64,000 bases of DNA from Streptomyces sp. NBC_00443 (GTDB lineage: Bacteria > Actinomycetota > Actinomycetes > Streptomycetales > Streptomycetaceae). The stretch spans positions 6,510,001-6,574,000 of the forward strand of contig NZ_CP107917.1 of the NCBI RefSeq assembly GCF_036014175.1, read 5' to 3'. Positions 62,763-64,000 of the stretch are shown here, piece after piece. Both the position numbers and the translations under genes were made by a program. The stretch's first letter is position 1. Every line of letters begins with the position of its first letter. The notes under the pieces are model-generated. The model did not search any database. It worked only from the letters and a program-made list of their open reading frames with translations, and had not been told where the DNA came from.

Positions 62763-63191
62763 TCAGGGGAGGGGTGATGTCTGCGGGCTGGACGGGCTGG
62801 ACGGGCTGGGGGTGGCCGAACAGCAGGTCGTAGCCCGCCGGGAGCTGGAGCAGGATGCGGTCGGTGAGTTCCTCGCCCGCCGCGTCCGCGGCAACGCTGA
62901 GCACGGCCCCCACGTCCCAGGCCGCGGTCTGCTCCGTGGCTCCCTCGATCCAGGCCGCCGTGGCCCGCACGAACCGCTCGGGGAGAGCGGCTCGCGCGCC
63001 TGGAGCGGACTGAGCAGGATGAGTGCCAGACCCTCTGGCAGCCGGGCGGCCAGCTCCGCCCGTACCTCGCCCACCAGATGCGCGCCCAGCAGCGCCAGCA
63101 CCGTGCGGGCCGCCCGCTCGGCTTCCTGGGTGGTGTCGTATGTGCCGCGTTCCTTGACCTGGTCCAGGAACGCCTCCCATCGCATGGTCAT
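62763..63191 (-). pseudogene. DUF2267 gene with a one-base frameshift
   Basis: MRWEAFLDQVKERGTYDTTQEAERAARTVLALLGAHLVGEVRAELAARLPEGLALILLSPLQ is a good DUF2267 N-half. After base about 62980 the family continues in another frame (ERFVRATAAWIEGATEQTAAWDVGAVLSVAADAAGEELTDRILLQLPAGYDLLFGHPQ). Adding one G to the GGGG run at 62980-62983 restores the frame. It may be a real pseudogene or a sequencing slip. Confidence 0.85.
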
Positions 63192-63283
63192 CGCTGCTCC
63201 CGTGCGTGTGTGGCGGTGAGCGGAGACGGGGGCGGCCGCGGGGGGACAGCCGTCCCCCGTCTCCGGTGCGGCCGGGAGGGGAC

Positions 63284-63718
63284 TCAGCCGCTGATCTCCT
63301 TGCGCGTGGAGTCGCCACTGATGGCGATCTTGCGGGGCTTGGCGCGCTCGGCGATCGGGATCCGCAGGGTCAGCACACCTGCGTCGTAGTCCGCCTTGAT
63401 GTGCTCCGTGTCCAGGGTGTCGGCCAGCACGACCTGGCGGGAGAAGACGCCCAGGGGCCGTTCGGACAGCTCCATCTGCACGTCGTCCGCCTTGGTGACG
63501 GGCCGCCGCTCGGCCTTGACGGTCAGCATGTTCCGCTCGACGTCGATGTCGATCGCGTCCGTGGCCACGCCGGGCAGGTCGAAGGCGATCACGTACTCCT
63601 CGCCCTCGCGGTAGGCGTCCATCGGCATCGCCGACGGCCGCGACCAGGTCCCGGTCGTGTTCAGGAGCTGCTGGGTGAGCCGGTCGAGCTCACGGAAAGG
63701 GTCGGTGCGCATCAACAT
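63284..63718 (-). CDS. hsp20: Small heat-shock protein, Hsp20/alpha-crystallin
   Basis: 144 residues. MLMRTDPFRELDRLTQQLLNT, then the alpha-crystallin domain (MDAYREGEEYVIAFDLPGVATDAIDIDVERNMLTVKAERR ... GVFSRQVVLADTLDTEHIKADYDAGVLTLRIPIAE). Holdase chaperone, the Hsp18 type of Streptomyces. ATG at 63718 behind GGAGGTG (a TTG at 63724 is less likely). The RheA-type operator lies 71 bp upstream, so heat should derepress it. Confidence 0.93.
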   Translation of the reverse strand: MLMRTDPFRELDRLTQQLLNTTGTWSRPSAMPMDAYREGEEYVIAFDLPGVATDAIDIDVERNMLTVKAERRPVTKADDVQMELSERPLGVFSRQVVLADTLDTEHIKADYDAGVLTLRIPIAERAKPRKIAISGDSTRKEISG

Positions 63719-63788
63719 TGTCAAACACCTCCGGCGTTCAGGTCAGGCACTGTGCTGCCAATGCGTTTCACCTGCCATCGTTGTAGCA

Positions 63789-63807
63789 TGTCGTCCAAGC
63801 GATGACA
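63789..63807. promoter_or_regulatory. RheA-type heat-shock operator
   Basis: TGTCGTC-CAAGC-GATGACA matches the RheA site of Streptomyces hsp18 (TGTCATC-N5-GATGACA) with one mismatch. It sits between hsp20 and a divergent reading frame, where rheA lies in S. albus. Confidence 0.75.
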
Positions 63808-63824
63808 AGCGGAAGGTCATCCAG

Positions 63825-64000
63825 ATGACGACGACACCAGTTGGAGGTCCCGTGACCAGGGATGATCAGCAGGATGATCAGCCAACACCCCGTGCACGCG
63901 GTCTCACGTCGGCGTCCTTCATCGCCACTGCCGCGGCACTGAATTCGATCCACGAGGCACTGCACGCCGCCCGGTCAAACCGGGACGGGAAGCGCACCGG
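63825..64000 (+). CDS. Partial reading frame divergent from hsp20, cut by the window end
   Basis: ATG at 63825 with GGAAGG 8 bp before, or GTG at 63852 with GGAGG. About 58 codons are visible: acidic/Gln-rich start, then LTSASFIATAAALNSIHEALHAARSNRDGK. I recognise no domain in this much. Its place suggests the RheA repressor gene, but this is an inference from position only. Confidence 0.5.
   Translation, partial: MTTTPVGGPVTRDDQQDDQPTPRARGLTSASFIATAAALNSIHEALHAARSNRDGKRT

Overview
The window is very GC-rich chromosomal DNA (third codon positions almost all G or C) with GTG/TTG starts, TetR/MerR/XRE regulators, many lipoproteins, an AceE-type pyruvate dehydrogenase, DUF3052, DUF4429 and nSTAND1 proteins, rare TTA codons and a dispersed GGGGCGCGGGGAACTG repeat. 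All of this points to a Streptomyces or a close relative. Most of the sequence looks like ordinary chromosome; from about 53 kb onward it looks more accessory.

Layout. 1-9.95 kb: the end of an MMPL transporter, a serine hydrolase, an acetyltransferase, a MerR regulator/aldo-keto reductase pair with a textbook 19-bp-spacer MerR promoter, DUF4429 and DUF1023 proteins, and a divergent TetR/MFS drug-efflux pair. 9.95-15.7 kb: a gene-free stretch with 95-97 bp direct repeats, a potassium channel, aceE, DUF3052 and an AhpE-type peroxiredoxin. 15.7-25.3 kb: a tellurium-resistance-type (Ter) stress locus with two TerD, a TerC-like DUF475 protein, a TerA-like protein, a divergent TerD with a Pro/Tyr/Gln tail, then a biosynthetic trio (CitE-like lyase; a four-domain PRTase-TRSP-StiP-PELOTA fusion; a HAD phosphatase) and an FmdB zinc ribbon. 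Two Ter transcription units carry the same ECF-type promoter pattern, GGGAACC-N17-CGT.

25.3-40.5 kb: a coiled-coil membrane protein, a DUF4097 lipoprotein, tRNA-Val(TAC), a GlxA-type regulator, a GAPDH, a ketopantoate reductase, DedA and DoxX membrane proteins, an FAD/NAD(P)-binding protein, a PhoD-like phosphatase, a secreted HNH nuclease, and a yybP-ykoY manganese riboswitch in front of a GDT1-type Mn exporter. 40.5-53.5 kb: a HAD phosphatase with a duplicated 3' end, a peptidoglycan-binding protein, an MFS pump fused to a winged-helix tail, small paralogous proteins, an FHA protein, an O-methyltransferase, a DUF2330 protein, a GT87-PAP2 fusion, an I36 inhibitor and a lipoprotein.

53.5-64 kb: an nSTAND1 ATPase that lacks its WD40 sensor, two tandem GT-C glycosyltransferases that both seem to start at ATC behind strong Shine-Dalgarno sequences, a winged-helix regulator, and a recombination scar where an XRE-regulator fragment runs into the tail of a PAP2 phosphatase. 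After these come a polytopic membrane protein, two DUF2267 genes (one frameshifted) and an hsp20 gene with a RheA-type operator. Three genes in this stretch (nSTAND1, first glycosyltransferase, winged-helix regulator) carry a TTA codon, which in Streptomyces makes translation depend on the bldA tRNA.
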